Source of the DNA: Trichoderma breve
Taxonomy: Eukaryota; Ascomycota; Sordariomycetes; Hypocreales; Hypocreaceae
NCBI RefSeq assembly: GCF_028502605.1
Contig: NC_079235.1
Span: 1,488,001 to 1,552,000 of the forward strand
DNA: 64,000 bases
Reading direction: 5' to 3'
Under the pieces are notes generated by a model. That model saw only the letters and a program-made list of their open reading frames with translations. It did no database searches and had not been told where the DNA came from. This document shows positions 9,651 through 22,369 of this stretch, piece after piece (the first letter of the stretch is position 1; each line of letters opens with the position of its first letter). The translations under genes were made by a program, and so were the position numbers.

Positions 9651-12582
9651 GTCCAGAGGATTCAACGTGGGGTTGGCTAGGGGGGAAGGGCCCGACGGAC
9701 GGCTCCAAAGACAATTGAATCGAGAGAGGCTTGGTTTGATCGATCGGTGTGGGGGCTCATTGGCATTTATGTATTGAATTATGGTTTTCTGGTCTGGTCG
9801 GGTCGGGGGGCAATCAGATTGGTATCAGAGTGCTAGCGGCAAGCAAGCTCTCCAGGAACAAAGTTGTGGTGACAAGTCGATGGCGCTAGAAAAGCGACTG
9901 GGGGGCGGCGGCAGAGGTAGAGCAGGCCAGGCCCTTGTGTATTGTTAGTCGTGTTAGTAGCAGACGGGCTAATGCGGGCAGCGGCCATGGCTATCCGTCC
10001 GTTGATCGGGAGGCAGGCAAGGCGATGTCTCGAGGTGCGTGTTGGGGGTGGGATTGCCGGGTTGGCGCACCGCAGTGTGGGAGCAGACATGTCATATCGG
10101 CTGTGAGACGATGCCCTCATCTCATTGCTCGCTACCGAGCACGACGGCGCTTGAAGGCGGCCAGGCCTTGTACCTGGCAGTACCACTACCTGTGCCTCGT
10201 CCGTCTGGGGTGGCTCTACTGGCAACAAGTACAAGTAATGGATGTACTGTACTGTGGCCCGGGGGGGTGTGCGGGCAGCGGCGCCGTGCGGCGGCTCTTG
10301 AGCTTCAGAGACGGAGACAGACAGACAGCAGAGGCGCGCTGGGTGGAGCAGCAAAGAAAAAGAAAGCTATCCAAGGGAATGCAGGGCAGGATAAGGCAGG
10401 GTCAGGGGTGCGGGCCTGGAGACAGATGACAAGGACGTGGAGCGATTCAGACATGGACCGGCTTTGCCATTGGCAGCACCGGTCCAGGAACCTGGTATCA
10501 AGGGCCAGGCAAGGGAGCTGGTCTCTGGCAACGTGACGCATGATGCTGGCCAAGCACAAGTCTTACCTGTGCGTACCGTACTGTACCAACTTGCACGGCA
10601 TTGATGCTCTCTGCTCCGTACGGAGTGCAGTAACAGTAGCAGCTGCACTGTCGGAGGTGGTTCACACACAAGTGTATGGGAGTGTGTCTGAGGTCTTACT
10701 CGTACGTACTTGCGCTGCGTGATGATGCCTGTCGTCTTGTTCATGCACGCCACGATGCGATGGCTTCTACCATCCGCCTGCCGGGACAGCTCCTGTGCCA
10801 CCCGTCGAACATGGTGCTGCATGTACGTCAAATAGAGAGAGGTGCTGAGCTGGGCTGGGAGCACCCGCAACTCGAACAAGGGGTGTGAGGCAAGGGTCGA
10901 GACGAGAACCGGCCAGAGGGAGGGGCAACGTTAGCGGGGGAGAGGAGAGGAGAGGAGGAGAAGTGAGGACGGGAGATTTGATGCTTACCTCGTAGTACTT
11001 TGTATTTGTAGCTCGTGATGGTGGCATGGAGGAATGCAGAGGAGATGGAGGAGAGGAGAGGAGATGTGATGTGACGGCGGATGGACTTGCCTATCGCTCG
11101 TATTGATATCTTATCACATCATATCTGGATATCGAACTGAAGGCGAGGGTAGGTACGAGTGCTGTACAGCATCGTACCTTCTTGGCCCGTGGTCTGGGTG
11201 CGAATGTACCCGCATGTATCCTAGATTGGCTGAGCGTGCACAGGCAGTGCCAAGCTACCTTTGGCGGTACCTGCACGATACCAGCCCCACCAGGCTCGCG
11301 AATTACCCAGCTGGGACACTGTAGTGAAGCTGCTGGCTAACATCAACTGGCCAATGGGCACCGCGAATGGCCACGATGCGATCTCGGTTTCCATGTCGAG
11401 GAGCAACGCTACCGACAGGACGATGGACGAGCAGCCCACTAGCAGTTGCTAGCATCAGGGCCTAAAGTACTCGACAGGTACTAGGGAGTTTGTGGTGATT
11501 TGATTCGCGGCTACCGGTGCGTGGAGGTGCTGAGCTCAACCACCACTAACTTATACAAGGGAGTGGACGCTTCATCTTGCAGGCCAGGGCACTTCCAAGG
11601 ATGGCGTATGAGAGCTTCAAGCTGCCATGAGACAACCTAGACAACACCACTCCATCCAATTCCAGATCAATTTGCTGTGTAGGCAAGGTACACCCTGTAT
11701 CAGTGGTGCTCCGTACATGCACTGGTACCGCACAGGCACAGGCCAGCAGCACCACAAGCGCGCCGCCCTTGTTCCCGCCCCAGCTCGGTGGGCAACAACT
11801 GTATGTGCTGACATCGGCATCTAGGATCGCAGACTCTCGATTTTAGTCGTGCTAGCAAACGGCACCAGCGCAAGCCACCTGGTGTCATTGCTGTCCCAAG
11901 TGCATGGAGCCGCCTTGGAGGCATCAGGGCCCAACAAATGAGGGTAGACTGCACTGCTGCTAGCCGGCAAAAGGCAGCGCAGGGCCGGATGCCCAATGCT
12001 GCAAAAGGTCGTTGGGACTGGAACTGGAACATCTCTCTTGCTTCCGTTTGGTCACTTGCAATTTCAAATTGGCGTCTCGTCTCTTTGCCCACACACACTC
12101 GCACAAGTTGTGGTGCTCGCTTAAGGGAAAAAAGAAACAACCAAAAGGAAAAAGAGGTAAAAAAAGGAAAGGACAAGGAAAAATGAGAGAATCCTGCTGA
12201 CGCTGTTCGAGAACCAGAGACAAGGATCCATGGTTGGAGGGGCACAACATCACAAGGTACGAGTACCAAGGTAAGTATCTCGTACTTGTACTCACTTTAC
12301 TCTGCCAAGTTGCTCGTAGTGGCAGGTACCGCATGCCGCTGCTATACACGAGTACTCGTACCAAATTGCACATCAGTCAGGATTACATTTCCCCCCTCTA
12401 GTTCCTTTTTTCTCTTTTCTTTTTTTGGCATTCCTACTCTTGCCGTACTGAACTCAACTGGCAGTCTGCAAATTACCTGCGAGCCTGCCAAGCCCCAAAC
12501 GTTGGGAGCTAGGCACAGAATATCCACCCCTCACCTACGCCTACCTACAGGTACAAGTACGAAGCGATCCATTGACTGAGCC

Positions 12583-13623
12583 CTACCGCTTTCCCTCGCT
12601 AGCTCCCTGGCTCGCTGGGACAGACGATTGGGACGACACGCAGATCATGGAATCAATCAATGGACGGCTCCAGACTGGCCTACGCAATCCACTTCTGCAC
12701 TGCATACAAACATACTCGTATGATGCACCAAGAGGCCACTTGCTGTGCCGTCGTACGTTTTGAGCGCGTGATTTCCCGCATGCCTGTTCTTCTGCGACGA
12801 GGCAGCATCGACGAGGCGCCTCCTTCATTTCCAAGCATGCATGCTGCCGCTGAGGCAAATCAAATCTCAATCGCAGCGCCGCCTGCTCCCGGGACACACA
12901 GGGCCGAAGCGGAGACAGGATGGGGGGCATAAAGAGAGACGGGGTGACAGAGTGGGAGCAACAAGAACTTGGAAGAGAGGGAATGGTAATGGTAATAGTG
13001 CCTTCCAGGTAAGCAGGTGGCGGCCGTGACTTACACGGATCATATCCAAGCACCATGGGATGGGGGCAAGACACAATTTTGGCAAGCTTCACGAGAGCCA
13101 CATTTTGCTCTGCTCTGCGTGGGGCGGATGAATTTCTAGCCTCCGCACTCCTTCTACGGAGCCCGAAATGAGTCGAGTTACATGTGCGCTTACCAGCATC
13201 ATCGTCGACACAGGCAGCATCAAAGCAAATCTGCCTGTACGAGTACGCGAGCGCACAGCACAGCTGGCGATGGATGCTGGTATTGGGCTGCAACGGTGAG
13301 TGATGCCGTCCGCCTCCACTCTTCTTGTCGGCGATTACTAGTACGATGACGGTCTGCTGCAGCTTCACCCCAAACCCCCGCGACGATCCTTTCAGATAAC
13401 CCCTGAGACCCAATAGTAGCCGTCTGGCATGCGGGTGCGATGGGTGATGGGCGATGGGTGACGGCCAATGTGGCCCAGCCGTGCCAATCGCCAAGGACGC
13501 TGTCGCAAAAACAATACCGATGCTATGATGCTCTACTCCGAACAAAGCCTCGATGCAAACTATTACCAAGAACAAGTCTGGCGGGACGAAACAAGAAGAA
13601 AGCACGCAAAGGGCTCCAGACAT
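12583..13623 (-). other. Orphan 346-codon ORF, coding status unknown
   Basis: An ATG at 13621-13623 opens 346 codons without a stop. At about 53% GC this is much longer than expected by chance. The translation begins MSGALCVLSSCFVPPDLFLV and has no motif I recognise. It is rich in Arg, Ser, Cys and His, which is more like translated noncoding DNA. No convincing introns or leader were found. It could be a young or decayed gene, or chance. Confidence 0.2.
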
Positions 13624-16600
13624 GGCAAGGGGCTTCGTGCTGTTAGCATCTCCCGCGCTACCAGATCCAGCAAGACCAGCTCCATCATTCTACATCTTGG
13701 ATCAGACATCTTATCCAGCTATCGCCCCTCAGCCACAAGCGATCCCGGTCGTCGGGAACTTTACGAACGCTCCGTGCAGGTACTAGACTAGATGTATAGT
13801 CTCTCGATGAAACTCCTGCAAGTCTGCGGCGTGCACCATGTGCTCAAAAAGGGGGGGCCAAGGCAGAGACGGCCGCAGTTCCCTGGTACGAGTATTACAC
13901 GTCTAAGTTTAATTTTTTCTTATTCTTTGTTTCTCGATTGCTCTCTTAGACGCACTCCTCCTGTCTCCCAGGACAGCGGGACCACGTGCCGCGTACATGG
14001 ATGATATACGAGCATCGCACACACAAACTTTGGCCATTTCATCAATGCGAAAAGCACGAGCGTTTCGCACTCTGTGCCACTGCATACGCGGCTGCCCTTT
14101 TCCCTGCTCAGGGACCGCTCCATGCCTTTGTACTGGCTGCGTCTTTGTACCACCTTTAGTCCGAACGGGAACACACAACGCCGATGACAGGTACAGAGTA
14201 CCCAAGCTAGAAGTGGTGTAACTGGGTTCCGCGGTGATGGGAAAACATGTTGAGAGATGGACCGGGGTGGCCGCGGGACCGCATTGGCTGCCGGCACAGA
14301 CATGCTAAGCCACTAGGAGCAAACCCCGACCAGAAAGATTGCTAAAGGCCTGCCTGCCTGCGGATCACAGCCGGCTTGTGCAAGGCGACTTGCAAATGGG
14401 ATCGAATGCCGACTATTACGGCTTGTATGCGGAAGCGGGAGGTGGGTGCAGCTCTGCATCGTCATGGCCCGGTAAAACATGCTTATGGAGCATCGTGCTG
14501 TTGCTTGGGGGCCACTGCTCAAACGTCGACTGATAGTCTGACGCCTCGTGTCAAGCGGCACTCCATAACAGTCAGCGACGGGTAATACTAACTAACACCA
14601 TGTTACGACAGTCCAGACACCAGCACCGCAGAGCACCAGTTGATATCAATGCCACTTTTGCCGGCAAGGGGCTGCGTATTTGCCGGCCAGAACCTGATAG
14701 ATTGCAGGCATAACGGGGGAAAGGGTTTGGCTTGCCGAACATGAGTAGTCTGCGGTCGAGAACGTCTTGACGTTGATGCTTTTTTCAACTCGGTGAACAT
14801 GTCGGAAAGGTTCCGTAGCTCCTACGAGTCCTACGAGCACGACTAACAAGTCTCGAGACGTTGCGATTGGGCATGCACAGAGGCCGTTCGCAGGCTAAAC
14901 GAAGGCGCGGTGCCGTCTCAAGTACGGTACGAGGCGCTGCCGAGAAAGACGGCGGTGGCGCCCGTGTTGATGACACGACAGTATCGAATCGGGAATATAC
15001 AGGACCAACAAGCACGCTGCCGCACATGTGCTCGACCGTTGCCATTATTAATGCGCGGCGCACAAGTCCCGACTCTAGACGCGGCCCCCTTGGCTCATGT
15101 TGGACATACATACATATGTACGAATGCCCCATGCGTCCCTACAATTTCAAGTACAGGTACGAATACCTACGCCAAGGCATGCAGAAGCCGGGCCTACAAA
15201 GGTGAAGATGTGATGATCAACTGTCACGGTTGCATTATCTAACCCGTGTGCATTTTCTGGGTCCCAGGCCAGCCCAATTTCACGCGGGATGCTGCTAGCA
15301 ATGGCTACGGCTTCAACTTGCGTCGTCTTTTCTGCCCTCTCTCCCTTCCCCTCCTGGATTGTCCTGTACAGGACAGTACTCCATATTTCGTATCGCCAGT
15401 CTCATCATCTCTCGCCATCGCTTATCATCTTTCAGAAACGTGTCCACCAACTGCCAATAATTTCACTGTATCGAGTACTCTGCCGCCCCGTACCGGTACC
15501 TACCCGCAGACGCAATAAACCCCACCTCGTCTACCCGAGCATCCTCGTCTTTTGCCCTGGATTCGACTCCACCGCGCCAACATGGAACCACTGCAAAAGG
15601 TACAGAGTACAGGAACAGGCGCGGGTACTGAGCAAGCTAAGGTCATGTTGGTGCTCCGACCCCACCATCTCGCAACCACATATCTGTAATTAATTAGATC
15701 GCTGGTGATGCCCTTGCCCATGTATGCTTACAGGTGCTACCTTATTTTGTAGTAGTGGTCATGCTTTTGCCGTCGTACAGGTACAGGCCAGGTACGGAGT
15801 ACGGAATACGGAGCCGCCTCTATTTCCTCCGCAGTCAAGTCACCCACTTTCCGGTCAATCCGCCTTATTTGCTGGCAAATCATGTGCACTGATAATTGAC
15901 GACTCGAAATTGGCAATATGCTGGTAGTTGTGCAAAGCCTCGCAACCAACAAGCTGCTCTGCTATGGCCTACCCTGCTTCTCTGTTCCCTCCATGTAAGT
16001 GCGGCAAAGGGCCATGTCTGGTATTAAATGTGCTAATTTATTAGTGCCTCACCTTGATGCTCGGGCTTGAGCCTCGGCTCAAACGCAAGTCAAAGTCAGA
16101 TCAATATTACTTGCTATAGCTCCAAGTCAGTCATCATTTAGACGTGACAAGAGGTCGAGCCCTTTTTTTATTTTTTAATTTGTCTCGCTGATGCGTGTTT
16201 CGCAATTCCTTTCGAATACCTCTAGCTGTTACTAGCTACTACCAGCTACTATAATCATGGATCTGTCTAGCGTCTCTGTCTCTCCAGCACCTTGGCATTC
16301 GCATCGCCCGGCAAGAATGATTTCTGTGTATTAGCACTCCGTATCCCGTACATGTCGGTACACGCTCCCAAATGCACCACCCCCTGCCGCCAAGGAAGCC
16401 CGTCCTGGTCTTGGAGGAACCAAATCTGGCAGCACAGAGGCGTCAACCCTACTCGGCAACACTTGCAATATCTTCCGTAACGGTGCCGTCTTTGACGTTG
16501 CATTCTTCAGCTGCCCTCTCTGGACATGTGCGCCATCCAAGTTCGAGGCTGGGTCGGGGGATCCGCAAGGGTTACCACCCGGTAGTGTGCTGGAGTCGTA

Positions 16601-16675
16601 TTGAGCTGGGTGAGCACATGCCTGCTAGGGAGTATGGGAAGTGTAAGGTACTGTACCTGGTAGGTGCTATATTAT

Positions 16676-16739
16676 AGAGGTATGGAGGTATGGAGGTATG
16701 GAGTGTATGGAGTATATGGAGTATGGAGCACATGGAAGT
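16676..16739. repeat. GGAGGTAT minisatellite
   Basis: About three exact GGAGGTAT units followed by degenerate GGAGTGTAT, GGAGTATAT and GGAGTAT units form a short imperfect tandem array. Confidence 0.8.
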
Positions 16740-17046
16740 ACTTGTACGAGTACCTGCTTCGTCCAAACCCTGACTGAGGTCATCGCCAGGATTCATGTGA
16801 GATAGGCGGCTCATCTGCTTGGCCAGATGCGGGCTGGTGCCGCTGGAATAGGCAAGCACGATGGGGCCAAGCCGCAAGGGAAAAGGAAACAAATTTTGGG
16901 GCGGGCTGATGCATCCGACAATCCTCCAGCTCCAGCTTGCTCCAGTCAACGTGCCTATTCTCTTTCTGTTCTGATGGACGGGTTTCTTTTTGCTGCCGGC
17001 ATTATCCCCATCACTCGACTCCGTAACTGAGACATTCTTCTCTTGA

Positions 17047-17076
17047 TCAGGTCAGGTCAGGTCAGGTCAGGTCAGG
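17047..17076. repeat. TCAGG pentamer tandem repeat
   Basis: Six copies of TCAGG in a row, a simple-sequence repeat in noncoding DNA. Confidence 0.85.
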
Positions 17077-17500
17077 CCGCCAGCCCTCGACAATCTCTCC
17101 TCTTTTACACCCCTGATGCTTGACGCCATTGGCCATCTGCCGTGGGAATGGCAGGCTGGCTGCGTGCTCGCCGTCTGTAAACCTCCCGTCCTTTTTCTGG
17201 CCGGCGACTGATTCAGATTGCTGCCCGCCAACACGACGATCTGCATCTATCTACCTTGGCCATTACGAGTTCAGTAACTCGTACCAAGCACAGGCGTCCT
17301 TCGTTTCTCAAGCTAGCAACCGCAAACTAGACAGACGGCAGCTCGTGACCACTTTTCTTTTACGCAATGGCAGCTAACCCTTGGAGTGCGGTTGTCTCTC
17401 CGCTTCGCAAACTCTCTAGCTGGTTGGCCCTATTTTTCTATGTGTTCTAAATTATCATTATTATTATCTGATGGGACTGTACCCGCGGGTGATGGCGAGT

Positions 17501-20500
17501 TTGCCGCGGGGTGCCAGCATCCAAAATTACAGAATCCGCATTGCTAATGGAGAAAAAGAAAGCACGAGGGAGAAGGGAAAACGCCGATGGCTACAAGATG
17601 CGGGCCCCGAGGTGTCACGAGAGACACACGCGGCTGTCAGTTCTCAGATGGCTCGACGGTCAGGCGGTCGCTTTGACGAGTGAATGGAAACGCAAAAAAC
17701 GGCTTGCTCAGCTTGGCCAGGGGAACCCAGCCAGAGCGCTATTGACAAAGCGGATCCCCTTTTCTCCCTCCCTCCACCTGGCAAACTGCACACACGACGG
17801 TATGGTTTTGGTTTCCATGGTGAGCCGCCATCTCATATTCTGGTCTAGTCTGAGTTTTTTGCCCACAGGTATGTGCTGTTTGTTGCGTGTTGCAAGGGCA
17901 CATTTCGCCGCAGCCGCGCTGTGGCATTTCTTTACCGAAACTACCATGACATTAAACGACTCCATGAGCTGATGAGGGTTTCCTTTTTCCGCACTTGTCA
18001 AGCACGGACACAGAGTTTCGTTTCCCCTAGGATGCGTCTCCGAGCCGGATCGACATATTTTTGATTCATATTACCAGTTTCGTCCCGTGTTAGCGGTCGT
18101 TGAAATTAGACAAGCCGCTCTATCATATCGTGAAGGCTATGCAACATATGACGAAGTCTACCTACCTAGCTGAATAGTGAGCGAGTCAAAATCCAGGGGA
18201 CGCACCAGCCACCGTTCCACACGGCATCTCTGCAAGAAAAAAAAAATAGCCACTCTTCTTTTTCCATATGTGTCTCCTGGTTCACATTTATCCACCATTC
18301 TGTACCAAGGGAAACAAAGACGACGACCCTCGCCCCATGTTTTCACACCCCACTTGATCATCTCAGCGGCTGCAATGGCTAGCTGGTGGGTCATTACCTT
18401 GTAGTTGAACTTTTGCCCCGGCATGGACTGGAAGTTTCTTTGGAATTACGGATCCTCTATATCGAAATGCATGCTCCTTCAACTGCAGGCATGTGTGGAG
18501 TACTACATGGCAATGCTAAACTACTGGGAGATAGTGCACATGGCCGTCCGGCGGCAGCTCCTAGAGAGATTCTAGATTAAGTTGCTAGTGGCCAAGCGCG
18601 AGTGGCCTTTGAGAGGGGATCCTGTTCGTGTTTACCGGCGTCAGCCGATGCCAAAGGAAACAAATCAACCTCCGGCCAGGCAGTAGTGCTGTCCAGTTAT
18701 AAGTTATGGGACCCCAGACATATTCTCAAAACAGAGTTTCGACTGGCTTCGATTACAATAACATGACATGATGCATGCCGCATCACAGAGGTGCCCAGAC
18801 AGGTCCGTGTTGTCCGTGCCACTGAGCTTTGCAGGGTGCTTGTGCATATGAAATACAACCGGGGGAGGGTGTCGGGCTCTGAATGACAAGTTCATGCATA
18901 CTGGTAACTCCTAAACGCCTCTCTTTTTCACCCTCGATTCAAACATGGATGGCAGTATTGGTTGGAAACCCCCCTATTGGACAAGCACTCGAGGGTCGCA
19001 GCCTGCGAAAGAGCCTTGACCTGTGGCGCGAAGGATTACCGGCCAGCCGGCGGAACAAGGGCAATCCAGGTACTAATTTGCTCTTCAGTTGGAATTTCGT
19101 ATCACTCAAGTGTCCTAGCCCCCCCTTTAGAGCAGAGTCCAAGGCGGTGCTTTCAGGACCAAAGAGAGAGCTTTACAAGCATCCAAGGAAGCTGGATTAA
19201 TCAGAGCGGAGCTTCCTTTGACCAGGGGAAGAGATCGGCCAAGCCACCAGCGGAAGGATGTCTCACATTTCACCAGCGGGAGGAGTATCAAACCACATTT
19301 TAAAGCCGTACCATGACAGGGCAACCCTTCGAAGAGCTTCCTTAGCGCTCATCGAGTGATTGGATGAAGCGGTCAGTCTGGTTAGTTACCCGAGAACGAA
19401 GACCTACCGTACGTACCCGGCAATCCTGCATGCTGCCATCACAGTTAACCGCACCTGTCTTATTGGACTAAGCAGGCATCATCCGTTTTCACATCTTACG
19501 TTTGAAGTATACAAAGTGGTCCCTCCTGCGGAGCCAATATGGAATCGAAATCACTGCTGCGGTTCCCATTTGCTGGATCAGATAGCTACGGTGAAAGACA
19601 TTGGCGAACGAAGTGAGACCAGCAACCTATGGCTACTAAGTACGCAAAGCCCGTATGCCACAAACCAATCGCCGACGTCACTCTAATCTGGGGGCCAAAC
19701 CAAGTCTTGCCATTGACAAGGAGTGCATATATGCCCAGCCCTCGTGACCGCACCCTCCTGTCCACTTGTCTTATTCCGCCAGACAGGCCCTGTCGAGGAG
19801 GGGGCGTGAGATGAGAAGAGCATTTTTTGAGGATTTGTTCACAGTAGCACTCGATTTGTCGCAGCCAGACGGCTTACTGTTCCCATGGTGCCACTGTTTT
19901 GGTCTGATTGATAGGTCCTTTCGACTTGTTGGGCCGGTTGTTTTGATACATGCATCTTCAGAGGCGCTTGACTTATAGCCCGCCGACTGCTAACCATAAT
20001 GGTTCATATCCCTTGTGTGGCTAATATGGAATCCGCAGTAGTCTTTCAATCCTGTCGCTTTGCGGGTATTCGATGGGCGTATAAGGCATACTTTCAATTG
20101 GTATGGATGGAGTCCAGCTTTATGTGTCGATGCAGGTGCTGGACCCCGGCCGCATGAAGCATCACGCTTGGTTTCCTCCTCTCTCCACTTCGGCGAGTTC
20201 TACCATCGAGTACAGTCCATCTGAGCAGCTCTATGGTCATGGCTTTGAGCTACAAGCTTATCTCGCGGTAAGTTACCACAAGTAGTTGTCATTTCTTGTC
20301 CTCGTCTTTGACGATCTGACTCTGCTTTCTATTGGCGAAAAAAGGGTAAAGAAACACGGCGTTAGAAAGAAGCCCTACCCGCATTTCGACAGCACTCGAA
20401 AAAGGCAAGGCTATCCGGTTAAACTAGAACCCTTCAAGATGCCCTGCTCTGCAGACATCTCCTTGCCGGACGCATATAGCTCAAGACACCTGGACCAATA

Positions 20501-22369
20501 AAAAGCCAACGGCCACGACCTATCAGGCTACGCCAAACTCTCTTGCCCAGACGTGCTTCGATATGCCTAAACTTGTCCCCCACTTCAAACTAAGAGAGAG
20601 AGACGAGAGAGGGAGGGAACAAAAAAAAAGGTCGCACCATGGATGCGGTGTTGGCACGTTCTGTGACGTGTCGACGGCGGCTAGGACATGACAAAATGCA
20701 GCTTGCCGGACAACGGCTAGTAACCAGCACAGGTCATCATTTCGTGGCATATTTGGCACACACCGGAGCTCTGCTAGCAGGTTTCACTGCGTCACTGGCA
20801 TTCAAGCCGGCATGGAGCAATACCGGCAGTTCGCAGGCTGTGGTTTGTCAATTGAGTTGTTGGTGGAGGATTCGTGCTCGGCCGCCACTGCGTCCGGCCA
20901 CCGACCGCCGGCAGTGAAACCTCCTACGTCCATTCCGTGTCTCCCAGACCTTGTTTTACCGTGAATTTCACACCTGGACAGAGCTCTGCCGACGGTGAAT
21001 AGGCCGGCGTTGCGGCAAGTCCCTAGGAAACCCGCGGAAACAGCCGCATCCGCACTGGCAGCACGAGGGAACCGCCCAATCGCCTGCCTCGGTCAGCGGC
21101 GTCGTGATGTCGTAGCATCAGCCCTTCTTCGCTCCGATGCCACTAGCCGCGTTCCGCTCAGATAAAAAAGAGCAGAGAAGAATGAGGCAGAAAAAAAAGA
21201 GACGAATCAACTCCGAAAGGCCTGAAGGGGGTTGGGTCAGCGGAGAGCCATGTACCCAATTGGTTCGCTACATTCGATCGTTGATGGATTTGTTACCAAT
21301 TTCCGGGAGCCTCCCGCGCTCAGCGGCCGCACTACTGCGCGGGCAGCCATTGCTCAGACCTTTTTTTTTTCCCCGAGCTGGTGACATTTTTCTTTCACGC
21401 GGCGGCGTTTCGCTAGTATAGCTAGCAAGCTTGGTAGTAGGCAAATCTGCCTCTACCCTTCTTCGATGGTGGTGTGGATGGAAGAACAAGAAGAACGAGG
21501 AGGGGGGGCATGCCATCTCCAGCAGGGCCAATGTTAGAGCTGCACGGCTCGTTGCACCACGAAGGAAGCGTGGCTACACCCGTGTGCCATTCCCGTGGAG
21601 GATTTAAGGCTCTTTTACGAAGTGTTCTAAACCCGCAAAAGAAAGGGTCGTTTAGAGTGTGTGTGTGCTGCGAGGGTGGGTTGGGGACAGGAGAATTTCC
21701 TGCGTCTTCTCTTTGCACAGCATCTCGTCACTCTGCCGCCTCGGGCACACACCATGGCCAACCAACAAGACATCAATTTTTCACAGTAGGGAACATGCAC
21801 AAGAATGCAGTGGATGGCAAATGACGCAGCAGTGCATGGCCTAAGACCCTTTGATATCAATTTGATTGATTTTGCCAAGCCGGCAAACACAATTCCTTTC
21901 TTTCTTCCCCAACGCCCCCCCTCTTCCTCCCAAAGGGAAGAGACAAAAAAAAAACTATACTCGTCTTCGCCGAGAAGACTGTTCCCCCGAAATTTCAATG
22001 GGGTCATTTCGATGCGGTTTTCTATAATGCATGAGGTTTCCTTCCTCCCCCTCTCTAGCCCGAAATATTCCAAGATGAATGAACCAAAAGAGGGACGCCA
22101 ATTTCCATACGCTAAACGAGGAGGGAATAACTCGCTCTCTTTCCCGAGACTCTCTAAGAGTTTGTTTCTGACAAAGGGAATCAAAGAAACCAAGAATGAC
22201 AAAGGAGATGTAAATAAAAATGGTATACTGTTCAACCACCGAGTTGGAAACCCCAAAATAAATCAAAGACCTGTAGACGTTTTCCTCCAATGGGGAAAAA
22301 GGAAAAAGAAAAGAAAAAGAAAGAAAAGGGGATAGCGGTGCTGGGTGCCGGCGTCATCTTACCGCCCAT
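17501..22369. other. Gene desert, right part
   Basis: Almost 5 kb with no firm gene. A weak two-exon candidate lies at 20103-20501. The stretch ending at 22369 is downstream of the PLC gene and holds its 3' UTR; purine-rich AAAAAG runs occur near 22295-22330. No transposase, LTR or terminal inverted repeat was seen. Confidence 0.5.
20103..20501 (+). CDS. Weak candidate two-exon small gene
   Basis: An ATG at 20103 opens 55 codons that end exactly at a GCG|GTAAGT donor (20268). Removing 20268-20351 (branch-like CTGAC, acceptor TAAAG) keeps the frame into KHGVRKKPYPHFDSTRKRQ and on to TAA at 20499-20501, 104 residues in all. A TATAAG lies ~20 nt upstream of the ATG and AATAAA overlaps the stop. 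The acceptor is poor and the sequence matches no family I know, so it may be chance. Confidence 0.22.

Larger units (their letters stand above)
9651..17500. other. Gene desert, left part, rich in GTAC-type words
   Basis: Nearly 8 kb without a convincing gene, lying upstream of the minus-strand cysteine-rich gene. It contains many short near-palindromes built from GTAC, such as TACGAGTAC, GTACTTGTAC and TCCGTACGGA. It also holds a long orphan ORF (12583-13623, minus), a minisatellite at 16676-16739 and a pentamer repeat at 17047-17076. Base composition is balanced, not the A/T-rich state expected of RIP-mutated repeats. Confidence 0.5.

Noticed and set aside
18880..19330. Overlapping ORFs suggesting a transposon remnant
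   Set aside because: No transposase motif, terminal repeat or target-site duplication could be found.
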